Notes under the pieces: model-generated
What the model was told of the DNA's origin: nothing
Seen by the model: only the letters and a program-made list of their open reading frames with translations
Database searches by the model: none
Shown here: positions 21,907-33,749 of the stretch, one piece after another
Numbering within the stretch: position 1 is the first letter of the stretch
Layout of the letters: each line of letters begins with the position of its first letter
Made by a program: the position numbers and the translations under genes
Source of the DNA: Shewanella kaireitica
GTDB taxonomy: Bacteria > Pseudomonadota > Gammaproteobacteria > Enterobacterales > Shewanellaceae
Assembly: GCF_023284045.1 (NCBI RefSeq)
Contig: NZ_JAKIKQ010000002.1
Coordinates: forward strand, 1 to 64,000
DNA: 64,000 bases
Direction of reading: 5' to 3'

Positions 21907-21934
21907 TGCTTAAATCTTCTCCCGGATGAATTTA

Positions 21935-23080
21935 CTACTTGGCATTCTGACGATACAGTTCAATCAAATCGATGAAGTGATTAAACAGCGGCGCAGCATC
22001 GTGTGGCCCAGGGCTCGCTTCAGGGTGTCCCTGGAAGCTAAACGCAGGCTTGTCAGTTAAGTGAATACCTTGCAAAGAACCATCAAAGAGTGACTTATGG
22101 GTCACTTTAATATTGGCCGGTAGCGTTGATTCATCTGCAGCAAAACCGTGGTTTTGGCTGGTGATCATTACGTTACCTTGCTCGATATTGCTCACTGGAT
22201 GGTTTGCACCATGATGACCAAATTTCATTTTTAAGGTTTTAGCGCCAGAGGCTAATGCTAATAACTGATGACCAAGGCAGATACCAAAAACTGGAATGTC
22301 CGTCTTCAAAATCTCTTGAATCGCAGTAATCGCATAATCACAAGGCTCTGGGTCACCAGGACCGTTTGATAGGAAAACCCCATCAGGGTTCATCGCTAAT
22401 ACTTCTGATGCTGGGGTTTGTGCTGGTACCACAGTGACATCACAGCCACGGTCAACGAGCATGCGTAAAATATTGCGCTTTACACCATAATCATAAGCTA
22501 CGACTTTATATTTAAGCTCAGCTTCGGCCTTATCTGACGGTAAACCGCCAACAAGACGCCAGCTACCACTGCGCCATTGATAGGCTTCAGTAGTTGTTAC
22601 TTCTTTGGCTAAATCCATGCCTTTTAGACCAGGGAACGCTTTAGCGGCTGCTAGCGCTTTGGCTTCATCAAGATCACCCACCAGAATACATCCTGCTTGG
22701 GCGCCTTTTTCTCGTAAAATACGAGTCAATTTACGGGTATCAATATCCGCTATACCAACAACATTGTTGGCCTCTAAGTATTCACTTAAAGATTGCTGAT
22801 TTCGGAAGTTACTTGCGATAAGAGGCAAGTCTCGAATAATAAGGCCACAAGCATGAACAGACGACGATTCAGTGTCTTCTTCATTAGTGCCAGTATTACC
22901 AATATGTGGATAAGTGAGAGTTACCATTTGACGAGCATATGATGGATCAGTCAAAATTTCTTGGTAACCAGTCATTGAAGTGTTAAATACCACTTCACCA
23001 ACAGACATCCCTTCAGCACCAATTGCAGTGCCAGAAAAAACGGTTCCATCTTCAAGTACGAGTAAGGCAGACTTTGTCAA
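21935..23080 (-). CDS. carA: Carbamoyl-phosphate synthase small chain
   Basis: CarA is the glutaminase subunit that channels ammonia to CarB. The protein is 381 residues. The class I amidotransferase domain shows [12 protein letters not shown] with the nucleophile Cys and [12 protein letters not shown] with the His-Glu pair. The start is set at TTG 23080 ([15 protein letters not shown]) because GGAGG stands five bases before it. A frame opening 31 codons earlier has no Shine-Dalgarno and a non-homologous N-terminus. The AT-rich 170 bases upstream must hold the carAB promoter; I could not identify ArgR boxes with confidence. Confidence 0.95.
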   Translation of the reverse strand: MTKSALLVLEDGTVFSGTAIGAEGMSVGEVVFNTSMTGYQEILTDPSYARQMVTLTYPHIGNTGTNEEDTESSSVHACGLIIRDLPLIASNFRNQQSLSEYLEANNVVGIADIDTRKLTRILREKGAQAGCILVGDLDEAKALAAAKAFPGLKGMDLAKEVTTTEAYQWRSGSWRLVGGLPSDKAEAELKYKVVAYDYGVKRNILRMLVDRGCDVTVVPAQTPASEVLAMNPDGVFLSNGPGDPEPCDYAITAIQEILKTDIPVFGICLGHQLLALASGAKTLKMKFGHHGANHPVSNIEQGNVMITSQNHGFAADESTLPANIKVTHKSLFDGSLQGIHLTDKPAFSFQGHPEASPGPHDAAPLFNHFIDLIELYRQNAK

Positions 23081-23250
23081 CGCGACCTCCGGAAAGAGCC
23101 AAGCCATTGAAATACAATGTTTTTTGTGTTTTTTTAAAATACCAACTTTCGCTAAAATACGAAATTTTGACAAATTCCGCCGATTTTATACGTAAAACTG
23201 GTACCCGTCTATAGTGGAACTGTACTTTTAAAAAAAATAACTGTTCTCAC

Positions 23251-23276
23251 ATAAAAAAACCGCTAATAGCGGTTTT
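23251..23276 (-). terminator. dapB intrinsic terminator
   Basis: On the minus strand AAAACCGCTA-TTAGCGGTTTT is followed by TTTTAT, just past the dapB stop and ahead of carA. Confidence 0.8.
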
Positions 23277-23282
23277 GAATAT

Positions 23283-24113
<831 letters not shown>

Positions 24114-24121
24114 CTAATTGT

Positions 24122-24150
24122 CAAAAAAAAGCCTAAGTATTAACTTAGGC
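24122..24150 (-). terminator. fklB intrinsic terminator
   Basis: On the minus strand GCCTAAGTTA/TACTTAGGC stem is followed by an eight-base T run, directly after the FKBP gene. Confidence 0.85.
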
Positions 24151-24162
24151 TTATTGGCTAAC

Positions 24163-24780
24163 TTAGATAATCTCTAACAATTCAACTTCGAATACCAAAG
24201 TTGAATATGGTGGGATTGCAGCGCCAGCGCCACGCTCACCGTATGCTAGGTGCTGCGGTACGCAAAGCTTCCACTTAGAACCCACAGGCATAAGTTGTAG
24301 TGCTTCAGTCCAACCAGCGATAACGCCGTTAACTGGGAATTCAGCTGGCTCACCACGAGCAACAGAGCTATCAAATACATCACCTGAGATGAATGTACCG
24401 TGGTAGTGAGTACGTACAGTTGAATCAGCGTTTGGCTTATCACCATTACCTTCGGTAATGATTTCGTATTGAAGACCAGACTCTAAAGTCACAACGCCTT
24501 CACGTGCGCCGTTGTCAGCAAGGAACTTATCACCGATTTCTGATGCAGCAGCGGCAGCTTCTTCTTGAACTTTCTGGATACGTTGGCTGATTTCAGTGAA
24601 TGCGATTTGCATATCTTGCATAGCCACTACACTTTCTTTACCTTCGAAAGCGTCAGATAGACCCAATTGAACGGCAGAAATATCGATACCTTCAAACGAG
24701 TTAGCAGCTAGTTGCTCACCTAGTTGACGACCAACACCGTAACTTGCTTGCTCTTCAATTGTACTGAACTTATCAGACAT
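24163..24780 (-). CDS. fklB: FKBP-type peptidyl-prolyl cis-trans isomerase (FklB/FKBP22-like)
   Basis: This is a cytosolic proline isomerase and chaperone of the dimeric FKBP22 type. The 205-residue protein has an N-terminal helical dimerisation half (FSTIEEQASYGVGRQLGEQL, long helix KVQEEAAAAASEI) and a C-terminal FKBP domain from about residue 110. Visible FKBP motifs are VRTHYHGTFISGDVFDSS, FPVNGVIAGWTEALQLM and IPPYSTLVFEVELLEI. No signal peptide is seen, which separates it from FkpA. It has its own terminator. Confidence 0.92.
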   Translation of the reverse strand: MSDKFSTIEEQASYGVGRQLGEQLAANSFEGIDISAVQLGLSDAFEGKESVVAMQDMQIAFTEISQRIQKVQEEAAAAASEIGDKFLADNGAREGVVTLESGLQYEIITEGNGDKPNADSTVRTHYHGTFISGDVFDSSVARGEPAEFPVNGVIAGWTEALQLMPVGSKWKLCVPQHLAYGERGAGAAIPPYSTLVFEVELLEII

Positions 24781-24861
24781 AATGATTTTACTCTCAATGA
24801 TTCATGAATTTTCGCGCGCCAGTTTAGCACATTTTCTGTGATATTCCCCTAAAAATGGCGG

Positions 24862-25665
24862 CTAATTTGGCCTTTGACAAGTATTTTTCACACTAACACG
24901 ATTAACTTCATAAAGCGGCTGAGCTTTGGCTTGCATCTGTTGTAGCTGTGCAATGCGTTGACCATGTGATGGGTGAGTCGATAACAGCTCAGGTCCCTGT
25001 TCTCCGCCAGCTTTAGACATATTCTTCCACAGCTCAACGCTTTGTGCAGGATTAAAACCCGCCTTGGCCATGAGCTCCACCCCGATAATATCAGCCTCAG
25101 ACTCTTGGTCTCGGCCATAAGGTAATATGTAGCCTACTTGTACTCCGAGCCCGAGCGCGGCCATGTATAAACTCTTATCTTCAATACCACCAGCACCTAG
25201 GGCAACATCAGCCAGTTGCATCCCAGCCCCAGTTAACTGTGCACGCGACACTTGCTCATTACTGTGGTTTGCTAAAACATGCGCCACTTCATGGCCGATA
25301 ACAGTGGCTAGCTGATCTGAATTGACCGCAACATCTAGCAAGCCGGTATAAACACCAATATGACCACCGGGCAGCGCAAAGGCGTTAACCTGCTCAGATT
25401 CAAATACTACCACTTGCCACGGTAAACTTTGATCAGGTAAAGCGGCAGTTATCCTATCGGCTACACAACTAACATAGTTATTCGTTGCTTTGTTTTGACT
25501 GACCTTCTCTTGCTGTTTCAATTGCGCAAATGAAGCATCACCCAATTGCGACATCTCTTGTGATGAAAACAGTAAGGTTTGACCGCGACCTGTGGGGGAT
25601 TGGTGAGTCGCGCAACCCGATAGCAGCAGTACTGAGCTGATAAATATTATTAATCCTTTAGTCAT
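24862..25665 (-). CDS. M48-family metalloprotease lipoprotein
   Basis: The 267-residue protein starts with a lipoprotein signal peptide ending LLLSGC (Cys18). It has the zinc-protease motif HEVAH at 125-129 followed by the third-ligand segment ESEADIIG near residue 185, typical of the M48 peptidases LoiP/YcaL/BepA that work on outer-membrane protein quality in the periplasm. The exact orthologue is not settled. It stands between fklB and dnaJ, so it may belong to the envelope or protein-folding response, but no shared promoter is evident. Confidence 0.9.
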   Translation of the reverse strand: MTKGLIIFISSVLLLSGCATHQSPTGRGQTLLFSSQEMSQLGDASFAQLKQQEKVSQNKATNNYVSCVADRITAALPDQSLPWQVVVFESEQVNAFALPGGHIGVYTGLLDVAVNSDQLATVIGHEVAHVLANHSNEQVSRAQLTGAGMQLADVALGAGGIEDKSLYMAALGLGVQVGYILPYGRDQESEADIIGVELMAKAGFNPAQSVELWKNMSKAGGEQGPELLSTHPSHGQRIAQLQQMQAKAQPLYEVNRVSVKNTCQRPN

Positions 25666-25691
25666 ATACTTGATCCCATATTACTAATAAC

Positions 25692-25715
25692 AAAAAGCCC
25701 CGCAATTGCGAGGCT
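25692..25715 (-). terminator. dnaJ intrinsic terminator
   Basis: On the minus strand AGCCTCGCAATTGCGGGGCT is followed by TTTTTG, 25 bases past dnaJ. Confidence 0.8.
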
Positions 25716-25739
25716 TAAATTATATACTTTGAACTGTTA

Positions 25740-26870
25740 TTAACTATTCAAATCTTGAAAAAACTTTTTAACACCATCGAAGAAACCTTCAGCTTTAGGG
25801 CTGTGTTTCTTTGACTGGCCAGTTAATGTCTCTTCAAATTCTCGCAATAGCTCTTTTTGACGTTCATTAAGGTTAACAGGAGTTTCCATCACAACCTTAC
25901 ACAACAGATCACCAACAGCATGGCTACGCACAGACTTAACACCCTTACCGCGCATACGGAACATACGTCCAGTTTGCGTTTCAGTTGGGATCTTAAGATT
26001 AACTTTGCCATCTAATGTTGGCACTTCAATCTCACCACCCAATGCAGCCTTGCTAAATGAGATAGGCACTTCACAATAAAGGTTATTGCCATCACGTTGG
26101 AAGATGGCATGTTCGCGTACACTTACCTGAACATATAAGTCCCCTGGAGGTGCACCAAACTCGCCCGCTTCACCTTCACCTGATAGACGAATACGATCGC
26201 CAGTATCAACCCCAGCAGGGATCTTAACTGATAGTGTTTTGCTCTTCTCTACGCGCCCTTCGCCATGACACTTATTACAAGGATCTTTAATGATCTTGCC
26301 GCGACCATGACAGGTAGGACAGGCTTGCTGTACAGCAAAGAAACCTTGGCGCATCTGAACTTGGCCTTGGCCATGACAGGTACCACAAGTTGTCGGTTTA
26401 GAGCCTTTCTTAGCGCCAGTACCGTCACAAGGTTCACAAGCAACCAATGTTGGGATGCGTAGCTCTTTACTTAACCCTTTAACCGCTTCCTCTAAAGAAA
26501 GCTCTAGGTTATAACGTAAATCGCTGCCACGCGCCGCTTGACGTTGTCCGCCACCACGACGTCCACCACCGAAGATATCACCAAATACGTCGCCAAATAC
26601 GTCGCCAAAATCAGCACCGCCATGACCGCCACCGCCACGATTTGGATCAACGCCAGCATGACCAAACTGATCATACGCCGCTTTCTTATCGCTATCGGTT
26701 AGGATTTCATAAGCTTCTTTAACTTCTTTAAAGCTAGCTTCTGCTTCTTTATCACCTGGGTTGCGATCTGGATGAAACTTCATTGCTAAACGCTTATAAG
26801 CTTTTTTCACTTCGCGTTCGCTGGCGTCACGTCCGACACCTAATACTTCGTAAAAATCTCGCTTTGACAT
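25740..26870 (-). CDS. dnaJ: Chaperone protein DnaJ
   Basis: DnaJ delivers substrates to DnaK and stimulates its ATPase. The 376-residue protein has the J domain with HPD in [11 protein letters not shown] (about residues 32-42), a Gly/Phe-rich linker ([19 protein letters not shown]), four CxxCxGxG zinc-finger repeats (about 130-210) and the C-terminal substrate domains. The start is ATG 26870 ([12 protein letters not shown]); an earlier in-frame opening adds ten residues not found in the family. It follows dnaK by 88 bases. Confidence 0.97.
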   Translation of the reverse strand: MSKRDFYEVLGVGRDASEREVKKAYKRLAMKFHPDRNPGDKEAEASFKEVKEAYEILTDSDKKAAYDQFGHAGVDPNRGGGGHGGADFGDVFGDVFGDIFGGGRRGGGQRQAARGSDLRYNLELSLEEAVKGLSKELRIPTLVACEPCDGTGAKKGSKPTTCGTCHGQGQVQMRQGFFAVQQACPTCHGRGKIIKDPCNKCHGEGRVEKSKTLSVKIPAGVDTGDRIRLSGEGEAGEFGAPPGDLYVQVSVREHAIFQRDGNNLYCEVPISFSKAALGGEIEVPTLDGKVNLKIPTETQTGRMFRMRGKGVKSVRSHAVGDLLCKVVMETPVNLNERQKELLREFEETLTGQSKKHSPKAEGFFDGVKKFFQDLNS

Positions 26871-26958
26871 AATCTCATGCTTTCTTTGCTGGAGTTGCAC
26901 GAACGGGCGTAAGAGTTACCTCAAACGCCCGCTTGAATAAATTAGGGGTTAGCCGTCA

Positions 26959-28884
26959 TTATTTTTTGTCGTCTTTCACTTCTTCAAACTCAGCGTCAAC
27001 AACATCATCCGCTGCGTGAGCGTCTTGTTGCGCTTCGCCTGCGCCTTCTGGCTGACCTTGCTGAGCTTGCGCTTTAGCTTGGGCAATTTCCATTAGCTTA
27101 GAAGAAGCTTCCATTAGCTCTTGAGTTGCTTTTTCAATCGCTTCTTTGTCGCTACCTTTAGTGGCAGTGTCAACGTTAGCCATTGCAGCTTCAATTTTCT
27201 CTTTTTCGTCAGCTGGTAACTCTTCACCGGCTTCTTCGATCTGCTTCTTAGTTGCGTGAACCATGCCATCAGCTTGGTTACGAGCTGTTACTAGCTCTTC
27301 GAACTTAGCATCTTCATCAGCATGTGCTTCAGCATCACGAACCATTGCTTCAACTTCTTCATCACTTAGACCTGAAGAGGCTTTAATAGTGATGTTTTGT
27401 GCTTTACCGGTTTTCTTGTCTGTCGCAGATACATGCAAGATACCGTCGGCATCGATGTCGAATGCAACTTCAATTTGTGGCATGCCACGTGGAGCTGGTT
27501 CAATACCTTCGAGGTTGAATTGACCTAGAGACTTGTTACCGCTTGATTGCTTACGCTCACCTTGCAGTACGTGAATAGTCACAGCTGCTTGGTTGTCGTC
27601 TGCAGTCGAGAACGTTTGCGATGCTTTAGTCGGGATAGTGGTGTTCTTCTCGATAAGCTTAGTCATTACGCTACCCATAGTCTCAATACCTAGAGACAGT
27701 GGTGTAACGTCTAGTAGCAATACATCTTTAACGTCACCAGATAGTACGCCCGCTTGAACTGCTGCACCGATAGCAACCGCTTCATCAGGGTTAACATCTT
27801 GACGTAGCTCTTTGCCAAAGAAAGAAGAAACTTCTTCACGTACTTTAGGCATACGAGTCTGGCCACCAACAAGAATCACTTCGTTGATATCAGAAACTGA
27901 AAGGTCAGCGTCTGCTAGAGCAACTTTTAGTGGCTCAAGTGAGCGAGTAATTAGGTCTTCAACCAGTGACTCAAGTTTTGCACGAGTGATCTTAACCACT
28001 AAATGCTTAGGACCTGTTGCATCAGCAGTGATGTATGGCAGGTTTACTTCAGTTTGTGTGGTGCTTGAAAGCTCAATCTTCGCTTTTTCAGCAGCTTCTT
28101 TTAGACGCTGCATCGCTAGCGGATCGTTACGTAGGTCAAGAGATTGCTCTTTCTTGAACTCGTCAGCTAGGTAATTAATTAGACGGTTATCAAAATCTTC
28201 ACCACCTAAGTGAGTGTCACCGTTGGTAGCAAGTACTTCAAAAGTTTGCTCGCCATCAACACTGTCGATTTCAATGATAGAGATATCAAATGTACCACCA
28301 CCTAAATCGTATACTGCAACGATGTTGTCGCCTTGCTTCTTATCAATACCGTATGCAAGTGCTGCAGCAGTTGGCTCGTTGATAATACGCTTAACTTCAA
28401 GACCTGCGATACGACCAGCATCTTTAGTCGCTTGACGCTGTGAATCGTTAAAGTATGCAGGAACAGTAATCACCGCCTCTGTCACTTCTTCACCTAAATA
28501 ATCTTCTGCAGTTTTCTTCATCTTCTTCAAGATTTCAGCAGAGATTTGTGGTGGAGCCATTTTCTTACCTTGGGCTTCTACCCAAGCATCGCCATTATCA
28601 GCGCCGATGATTTTGAATGGCATGATGTCAACATCACGTTGAACTTCATCATCTTTAAAACGACGACCGATAAGACGCTTAATAGCAAATACGGTGTTAG
28701 TTGGGTTTGTAACAGCCTGACGCTTTGCAGGTTGACCAACTAAAGTTTCATCAGCAGTGTATGCGATGATTGAGGGTGTAGTACGATCGCCTTCAGCATT
28801 TTCTAATACGCGAGCTTTGTCGCCGTCCAATACTGCAACACAAGAGTTTGTTGTGCCTAAATCGATACCAATAATTCTACCCAT
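26959..28884 (-). CDS. dnaK: Chaperone protein DnaK (Hsp70)
   Basis: DnaK is the ATP-driven Hsp70. At 641 residues it shows the nucleotide-binding [14 protein letters not shown], the [11 protein letters not shown] and [10 protein letters not shown] signatures, the interdomain linker [13 protein letters not shown], the substrate-binding domain and the lid ending in the acidic [16 protein letters not shown] tail. A sigma-32 promoter lies about 50-75 bases upstream. The gene heads a dnaK-dnaJ operon; grpE is not in this window. Confidence 0.98.
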   Translation of the reverse strand: MGRIIGIDLGTTNSCVAVLDGDKARVLENAEGDRTTPSIIAYTADETLVGQPAKRQAVTNPTNTVFAIKRLIGRRFKDDEVQRDVDIMPFKIIGADNGDAWVEAQGKKMAPPQISAEILKKMKKTAEDYLGEEVTEAVITVPAYFNDSQRQATKDAGRIAGLEVKRIINEPTAAALAYGIDKKQGDNIVAVYDLGGGTFDISIIEIDSVDGEQTFEVLATNGDTHLGGEDFDNRLINYLADEFKKEQSLDLRNDPLAMQRLKEAAEKAKIELSSTTQTEVNLPYITADATGPKHLVVKITRAKLESLVEDLITRSLEPLKVALADADLSVSDINEVILVGGQTRMPKVREEVSSFFGKELRQDVNPDEAVAIGAAVQAGVLSGDVKDVLLLDVTPLSLGIETMGSVMTKLIEKNTTIPTKASQTFSTADDNQAAVTIHVLQGERKQSSGNKSLGQFNLEGIEPAPRGMPQIEVAFDIDADGILHVSATDKKTGKAQNITIKASSGLSDEEVEAMVRDAEAHADEDAKFEELVTARNQADGMVHATKKQIEEAGEELPADEKEKIEAAMANVDTATKGSDKEAIEKATQELMEASSKLMEIAQAKAQAQQGQPEGAGEAQQDAHAADDVVDAEFEEVKDDKK

Positions 28885-28932
28885 GGAGTCCTCCGAAATC
28901 TTATCTAAACTAAATTTGTTATCTGGTAATAG

Positions 28933-28961
28933 AAATGGGGTCAGACTGAATCGTTTTCAAG
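28933..28961 (-). promoter_or_regulatory. Sigma-32 (heat-shock) promoter of dnaK
   Basis: On the minus strand CTTGAAA (28955-28961) and CCCCATTT (28933-28940) are separated by 14 bases, an essentially perfect match to the RpoH consensus. The -10 lies about 48 bases before the dnaK start codon. The rest of the 309-base gap to the divergent transporter shows nothing else certain. Confidence 0.92.
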
Positions 28962-29193
28962 TCTTAATTTTTTGCCCATTTCGTCTCTTGGTTACCTATA
29001 TTGGGACGTTTGAAACGAATACAAGGGAAAAGTGTAAATTTTGTCATTTGATTGCATTTTATTGATCTAAATCTCAGTTCACTAATATGCACAAACGTAT
29101 AATGAATACAATCGAAGAAGTAGTTGTGCAATCTATGCGGTCTGACCGTGTTGCACGTATATATGTAGTCTCGACGTAGTAGAGTAGTAGAAA

Positions 29194-30111
29194 TTGAAAA
29201 CATCCCATCAGGCTTATGCTTTTGGCATAGGTGCAATATTGCTGTGGTCGACTGTCGCCACCGCTTTTAAATTAGCATTGACCCATTACACGCCTTTGCA
29301 ATTGGTGTTTATTGCGGTCACTACCTCAATTGTGGCGCTTGGAGTGATCCTTGCTGCGCAAAATAAATTGTCATTAGTGAGCAAGCAGTTCGCTGGCCGG
29401 CCACTGTTTTATTTACAAACCGGTTTGCTCAGCCCTTTTCTTTATTATTTAGTGCTCTTTAAGGCTTATGATTTGCTGCCAGCACAGCAAGCTTTATCAC
29501 TCAATTATACTTGGGCGATTCTACTACCCATTCTCTCTGTGCCGTTACTTGGACAAAAACTAAGAAAAAGTGATGTGGTAGCCGCCGTTGTTGCTTACTT
29601 TGGGGTGTTTACTATAGCCACTAAAGGCAATTTGACGGGCTTTCAGTTTGAAAGTACCGCAGGTGTGGTACTGGCCTTAACCAGCACGCTACTGTGGTCA
29701 CTGTATTGGATAGTCAACACCAAAGACAAGGGCGACCCTGTCATTAGTTTATTGCTAAGTTTCTTAGTTGGGTTGCCCTTTATTGTTGTTGCTTTACTGA
29801 CAACCCAGACACTGCCAGCTTGGAGCTTAGAGGGCATGCTAGCCGCCGCTTATGTGGGCTTGTTTGAGATGGGTGTGACCTTTGTGCTGTGGCTTATCGC
29901 ATTAAAAAAAGCCGAGCGAACTGCGAGTATTACCACATTGGTGTTTATTACTCCGGTGCTATCAATCGGCTTTATAGCCTGGATCTTGCGAGAAAATATT
30001 GAAGAGTCGACCTATATCGGCCTTGCTTTGATCTTGTCTGCATTAGCATTGCAGCGGCTATTACCAAAACTGGGCAAATGGCGCGACAGTAAACGTGCAA
30101 CGGTGCAATAG
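29194..30111 (+). CDS. EamA/DMT-family transporter
   Basis: The 305-residue protein is a ten-helix inner-membrane transporter built of two EamA repeats (about residues 5-135 and 150-290). Visible helices include AYAFGIGAILLWSTVATAF, VLALTSTLLWSLYWIV and TTLVFITPVLSIGFIAWIL. Members export metabolites or amino acids, but the substrate cannot be told from sequence. The start seems to be TTG at 29194 with a poor Shine-Dalgarno. It is divergent from dnaK and the only plus-strand gene between yhbY and 35.8 kb. Confidence 0.88.
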   Translation: MKTSHQAYAFGIGAILLWSTVATAFKLALTHYTPLQLVFIAVTTSIVALGVILAAQNKLSLVSKQFAGRPLFYLQTGLLSPFLYYLVLFKAYDLLPAQQALSLNYTWAILLPILSVPLLGQKLRKSDVVAAVVAYFGVFTIATKGNLTGFQFESTAGVVLALTSTLLWSLYWIVNTKDKGDPVISLLLSFLVGLPFIVVALLTTQTLPAWSLEGMLAAAYVGLFEMGVTFVLWLIALKKAERTASITTLVFITPVLSIGFIAWILRENIEESTYIGLALILSALALQRLLPKLGKWRDSKRATVQ

Positions 30112-30134
30112 CAGTACCCGTGCTATAAGACTTA

Positions 30135-30166
30135 ATAAAAAACCGGCAAACGCCGGTTTTTTTTTA
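30135..30166. terminator. Bidirectional terminator after the EamA gene
   Basis: The stem AAACCGGC/GCCGGTTT is flanked by A-run and T-run. It can stop the plus-strand transporter and the converging minus-strand gene. Confidence 0.85.
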
Positions 30167-30190
30167 TTTATTAACGACAAGCTGAAGTCA

Positions 30191-30826
30191 CTACAATTTT
30201 GTCACCACGACCTCGCCAACACCAACATCGACAGTAAGTGATGCCTCTCCAGCTTGGTCTTTATTCGAGTATGACTGCGCCACTAAACTTCTCTCAACAG
30301 TCAGTTTTCTCCCCTGCTCACTGATTGATACATCACCCACACCAGAATCAAGATCGATGCTGTTATAGGTAATTTGATGTTCAACAACCGCACTACCGAC
30401 GCCTAACGAAATTTCGATATCATTAGTCATACCGCTAACTTCGATTGCACCAACTCCAACCTCTAATGATAGTGCTGTTTGCTTTGGTAAATACACCGTC
30501 CACTGCTGCTCGATATTATCTTGCTCATTCAAACTAAGATTAAGTGCTTTGGTCGTGATCTTAGACTCAATGGCAATGTCACTAAGATCAGTATCGCCCC
30601 AAAAGAACAACCAATTGGTGTCTGAATCTTCAACGACTACCTCAATCTTTATCTCATTACTGTCAGTGGCAATAAATTTAGCCGAGCCTATCCCCATATC
30701 AAGGCTGACTTCTTGACCATCATATTGATAGCTCTCGCTCAAGGTTCGTGTAGATGCAGCCATAGCTACCGTTGATGTCATTCCCAATATAAGGAACAGT
30801 GTTGTAAATAAGCGGGAAGTCGTCAT
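30191..30826 (-). CDS. Secreted DUF4097-like beta-repeat protein
   Basis: The 211-residue product has a signal peptide (MTTSRLFTTLFLILG to AMAA) and a body of short beta-strand repeats. Each carries a Gly-X-Gly turn: DMGIGSAKF, EVGVGAIEV, SLGVGSAVV, DSGVGDVSI and DVGVGEVVV. This resembles the DUF4097 / adhesin-like fold of unknown function found on cell surfaces or in the periplasm. The ATG at 30826 is preceded by AAGGAC at good spacing; a longer frame was rejected. No operon partner is evident. Confidence 0.8.
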   Translation of the reverse strand: MTTSRLFTTLFLILGMTSTVAMAASTRTLSESYQYDGQEVSLDMGIGSAKFIATDSNEIKIEVVVEDSDTNWLFFWGDTDLSDIAIESKITTKALNLSLNEQDNIEQQWTVYLPKQTALSLEVGVGAIEVSGMTNDIEISLGVGSAVVEHQITYNSIDLDSGVGDVSISEQGRKLTVERSLVAQSYSNKDQAGEASLTVDVGVGEVVVTKL

Positions 30827-31040
30827 GGTTAAGTCCTTTTGATTATCTTTCATTTATTTACAAATGAAATGCAATCGACAGGCCAACTTTTATAGCTAGT
30901 AAATTCAACAACTTAAGCAACCCCATCAACATTAGATAAATAAGCTTATGTTATTCCATACTAGTTAATAGCAATTCTGACCACCTGCAGATCTGAATCT
31001 GCTATTCACAACGAATATGAAATAGAGGGTGACTAGGGCA

Positions 31041-31067
31041 AAAAAAAAGACCGCTGATAGCGGCCTT
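31041..31067 (-). terminator. proA intrinsic terminator
   Basis: On the minus strand GGCCGCTATCAGCGGTC runs into an eight-base T run, about 65 bases past proA. The remaining 30827-31040 gap shows no gene. Confidence 0.8.
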
Positions 31068-31132
31068 TATTACGACAAGTAGCTTTAATGCAAAACTTCG
31101 ATTCATTATTAAGCGAGTTGAATAACTAACGA

Positions 31133-32401
31133 TTAGCCTCTGACAGTGTAATCTCCCCAAGCCAACCACTTATAAGTTGTTAGCGCTTCGAGCCCCATCG
31201 GTCCGCGAGCATGTAGCTTTTGAGTGCTTACCGCCACTTCAGCCCCTAAACCAAACTCACCACCATCGGTAAAGCGGGTGCTGGCATTAACGTAAACAGC
31301 AGCAGAATCGACCGCATTCATAAACTCGCTAGCAGTATGGATATTGTCAGTCAAAATAGACTCAGAGTGGCCACTTGAATATTGACGAATATGCGCCACT
31401 GCATCTTCTAGGCTATCAACCACTTTTATTCCTAGAGTTAACGACAACCACTCCGTTGAATAAGCCTCGTCGGTTGCCAACAATACCTGCTGCTCATTGT
31501 TGTCCATCACCGCTTGAGTTTGTGCGCAACCATAAAAGCTAACACCTTTAGTTGCCAACTGCTTACATAAAGCTGGGATAAAGTGCTTAGCATTGGCTTG
31601 ATGTACTAATACCGTATCGAGTGCATTACACACTGTAGGTCGCTGCACCTTGGCATTTTCAATAACGGCTATCGCCTTTTCGAGATCGGCCTGTACATCA
31701 ACAAACAGATGACAAATACCGATGCCGCCCAAAATGACTGGGATCGTCGCTTGCTCGGCACATAGACGCTGCAGATTCTGGCCGCCTCGAGGTACAATCA
31801 TATCTACATATTTATCGAGCTTAAGAAGTCCTGATACTAAACTGCGGTCTGGATTATCAATTAGCTGTACACAATCTTCAGGTAAGCCTTGCTCCGTCAT
31901 TGCACTGCGGATCACATTACATAGCGCTTTATTTGAGGCCAAGGTCTCTTTACCGCCGCGCAGAATAACCGCGTTGCCCGTCTTTAACGCGAGTACTGCT
32001 ATATCAACAGTCACGTTCGGCCGCGCTTCGTAAATGACACCAATAACGCCGAGTGGTACACGGCGGCGAGACAAACGCAGACCGTTATCAAGTACGCGGC
32101 TATCAATCTCACTGCCCACGGGATCAGTCAAACCAATCACATTATCAATATCAGCAATCACGCTAAGTAAACGCGGCTCATCTAACAACAATCTGTCTAT
32201 CATCGCTTCTGATAAGCCGTTTGCTTTTGCTTGTTCTACATCTTGTTGGTTAGCAGCAATAATGCTCGCTTTGGCATAGGTCAGTTTGCTAGCAATACAG
32301 CGCAGCAATGCCGTCTTTTGCTGGCCCGTTAGACTCGCTAGCGCGTAGCTTGCTTTTTTTGCTTGCTCACCTAACTTATTTAGAAATTCGCTATTACTCA
32401 T
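31133..32401 (-). CDS. proA: Gamma-glutamyl phosphate reductase
   Basis: ProA reduces gamma-glutamyl phosphate to glutamate semialdehyde in proline synthesis. The 422-residue protein has an aldehyde-dehydrogenase fold, with the catalytic Cys in [16 protein letters not shown] and the family signature [20 protein letters not shown]. Its start overlaps the proB stop by four bases (ATGA), so the two are translationally coupled. Confidence 0.97.
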   Translation of the reverse strand: MSNSEFLNKLGEQAKKASYALASLTGQQKTALLRCIASKLTYAKASIIAANQQDVEQAKANGLSEAMIDRLLLDEPRLLSVIADIDNVIGLTDPVGSEIDSRVLDNGLRLSRRRVPLGVIGVIYEARPNVTVDIAVLALKTGNAVILRGGKETLASNKALCNVIRSAMTEQGLPEDCVQLIDNPDRSLVSGLLKLDKYVDMIVPRGGQNLQRLCAEQATIPVILGGIGICHLFVDVQADLEKAIAVIENAKVQRPTVCNALDTVLVHQANAKHFIPALCKQLATKGVSFYGCAQTQAVMDNNEQQVLLATDEAYSTEWLSLTLGIKVVDSLEDAVAHIRQYSSGHSESILTDNIHTASEFMNAVDSAAVYVNASTRFTDGGEFGLGAEVAVSTQKLHARGPMGLEALTTYKWLAWGDYTVRG

Positions 32402-33516
32402 AACACCACCATATCGTTGCGATGAACCACTGCATCACCATAATCATAACCGAGCACCAACTCGATGCTATCTGAATGTTTGCCCGCTATTAGGCTTAAA
32501 TCTTTCGAGCTATAACGGCTCATACCTTTGGCGCATACTTTGCCAGTAATATCGATTAACTCAACGGTATCACCGCGTTGGAACTGACCGTTTATCTCGG
32601 TAATGCCTTTCGATAGCAGACTTTTACCTTTATCCGTCACCGCCACTACAGCGCCAGGATCGAGCTTTATTTGGCCTCGTGTTGCAGGGCCTGCCAAAAT
32701 CCATTGTTTGCGGCTTTCTAACGGATTTTCTAACGCAGTAAAATGGGTACCCACAGGTGTTGAACAGACCACTTTTTGAATCACATCTTTATGATGTCCA
32801 GAAGCAATTACCACCTCAACACCTGCACGGCGAGCGATATCAGCCGCCTCAAGCTTGGTTGCCATACCGCCTGTACCTAAGCCAGAAACTGCGCCACCAG
32901 CCAACATGCGCAGGCTATCGTCAATATTAACCACTTCAGTGATCAGCTTTGCATTAGGGTCACTTCGTGGATCTGCATTAAACAAACCTTTTTGATCCGT
33001 CAGTAGGATAAGCATATCCGCATCGCAAAGTAGCGCCGCACGTGCAGATAAGTTGTCGTTGTCACCCACTTTAATTTCAGTGGTCGCGACAGCGTCATTT
33101 TCATTAATAATCGGAATAATGCCATTAGCCAGCAGTGCGTTTAAAGAGTCTCTGGCATTGAGATAGCGCTCTCTGTCGTGCAGGTCGGCGCGAGTTAGCA
33201 ATAGCTGACCAACATGTAAACCGTAGATACTAAAGAGTTGCGACCAAGCTAAGATAAGCTGACTTTGACCAACCGCTGCTAATAATTGCTTACTTGCCAT
33301 GGTATCGGGGAGTTCGGGGTAGCCTAAATGCTCTTTACCAGCAGCGATAGCACCCGAGGTGCAAAGCACGACTTCAACACCCGCTTTCATCAAACTCGCC
33401 ATTTGGCGAGCAAGTTCAACTAAATGTGCTTTATCCAATTTGCGGCTGCCTGAAGTCAGCACGCTCGTTCCCAGTTTTACTACCACGCGGCGGTAAGCAA
33501 TCTCACTTAAGTTCAT
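32398..33516 (-). CDS. proB: Glutamate 5-kinase
   Basis: ProB phosphorylates glutamate at the first, proline-feedback-inhibited step. The 372-residue enzyme has the amino-acid kinase domain ([53 protein letters not shown]) and a C-terminal PUA domain from about residue 280, the full-length architecture. It heads the proBA operon. Confidence 0.97.
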   Translation of the reverse strand: MNLSEIAYRRVVVKLGTSVLTSGSRKLDKAHLVELARQMASLMKAGVEVVLCTSGAIAAGKEHLGYPELPDTMASKQLLAAVGQSQLILAWSQLFSIYGLHVGQLLLTRADLHDRERYLNARDSLNALLANGIIPIINENDAVATTEIKVGDNDNLSARAALLCDADMLILLTDQKGLFNADPRSDPNAKLITEVVNIDDSLRMLAGGAVSGLGTGGMATKLEAADIARRAGVEVVIASGHHKDVIQKVVCSTPVGTHFTALENPLESRKQWILAGPATRGQIKLDPGAVVAVTDKGKSLLSKGITEINGQFQRGDTVELIDITGKVCAKGMSRYSSKDLSLIAGKHSDSIELVLGYDYGDAVVHRNDMVVL

Positions 33517-33689
33517 TATTATCTAGCTAAAATACATTGAATAAACCTTATACCCAATCTAGGTTTGAATTGGTAGTGAGTACCCACAAAGAGCAGAAAT
33601 AAATTAGATGAATTGGATATATCTCATATTATTGCCGCTTTACAGTAAGATCTGCAGCGCATTAACCTCGCCAGCGTACAAAAGGCAAA

Positions 33690-33710
33690 ATAAAAGCCAC
33701 CCGGGGTGGC
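33690..33710 (-). terminator. Terminator of the NCS2 permease gene
   Basis: On the minus strand GCCACCCCGGGTGGC is followed by TTTTATTTTG, 40 bases past the permease stop. Confidence 0.8.
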
Positions 33711-33749
33711 TTCTGTAACTAACAACAATATTTAGCTGCTAATAAGCAT

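Noticed and set aside
23081..23250. ArgR or PurR operators ahead of carA
   Set aside because: The region is AT-rich and yields only weak, non-palindromic matches.
28933..28946. ggggtcaga word taken at first for a mobile-element end
   Set aside because: It is the -10 element of the dnaK heat-shock promoter read on the opposite strand.
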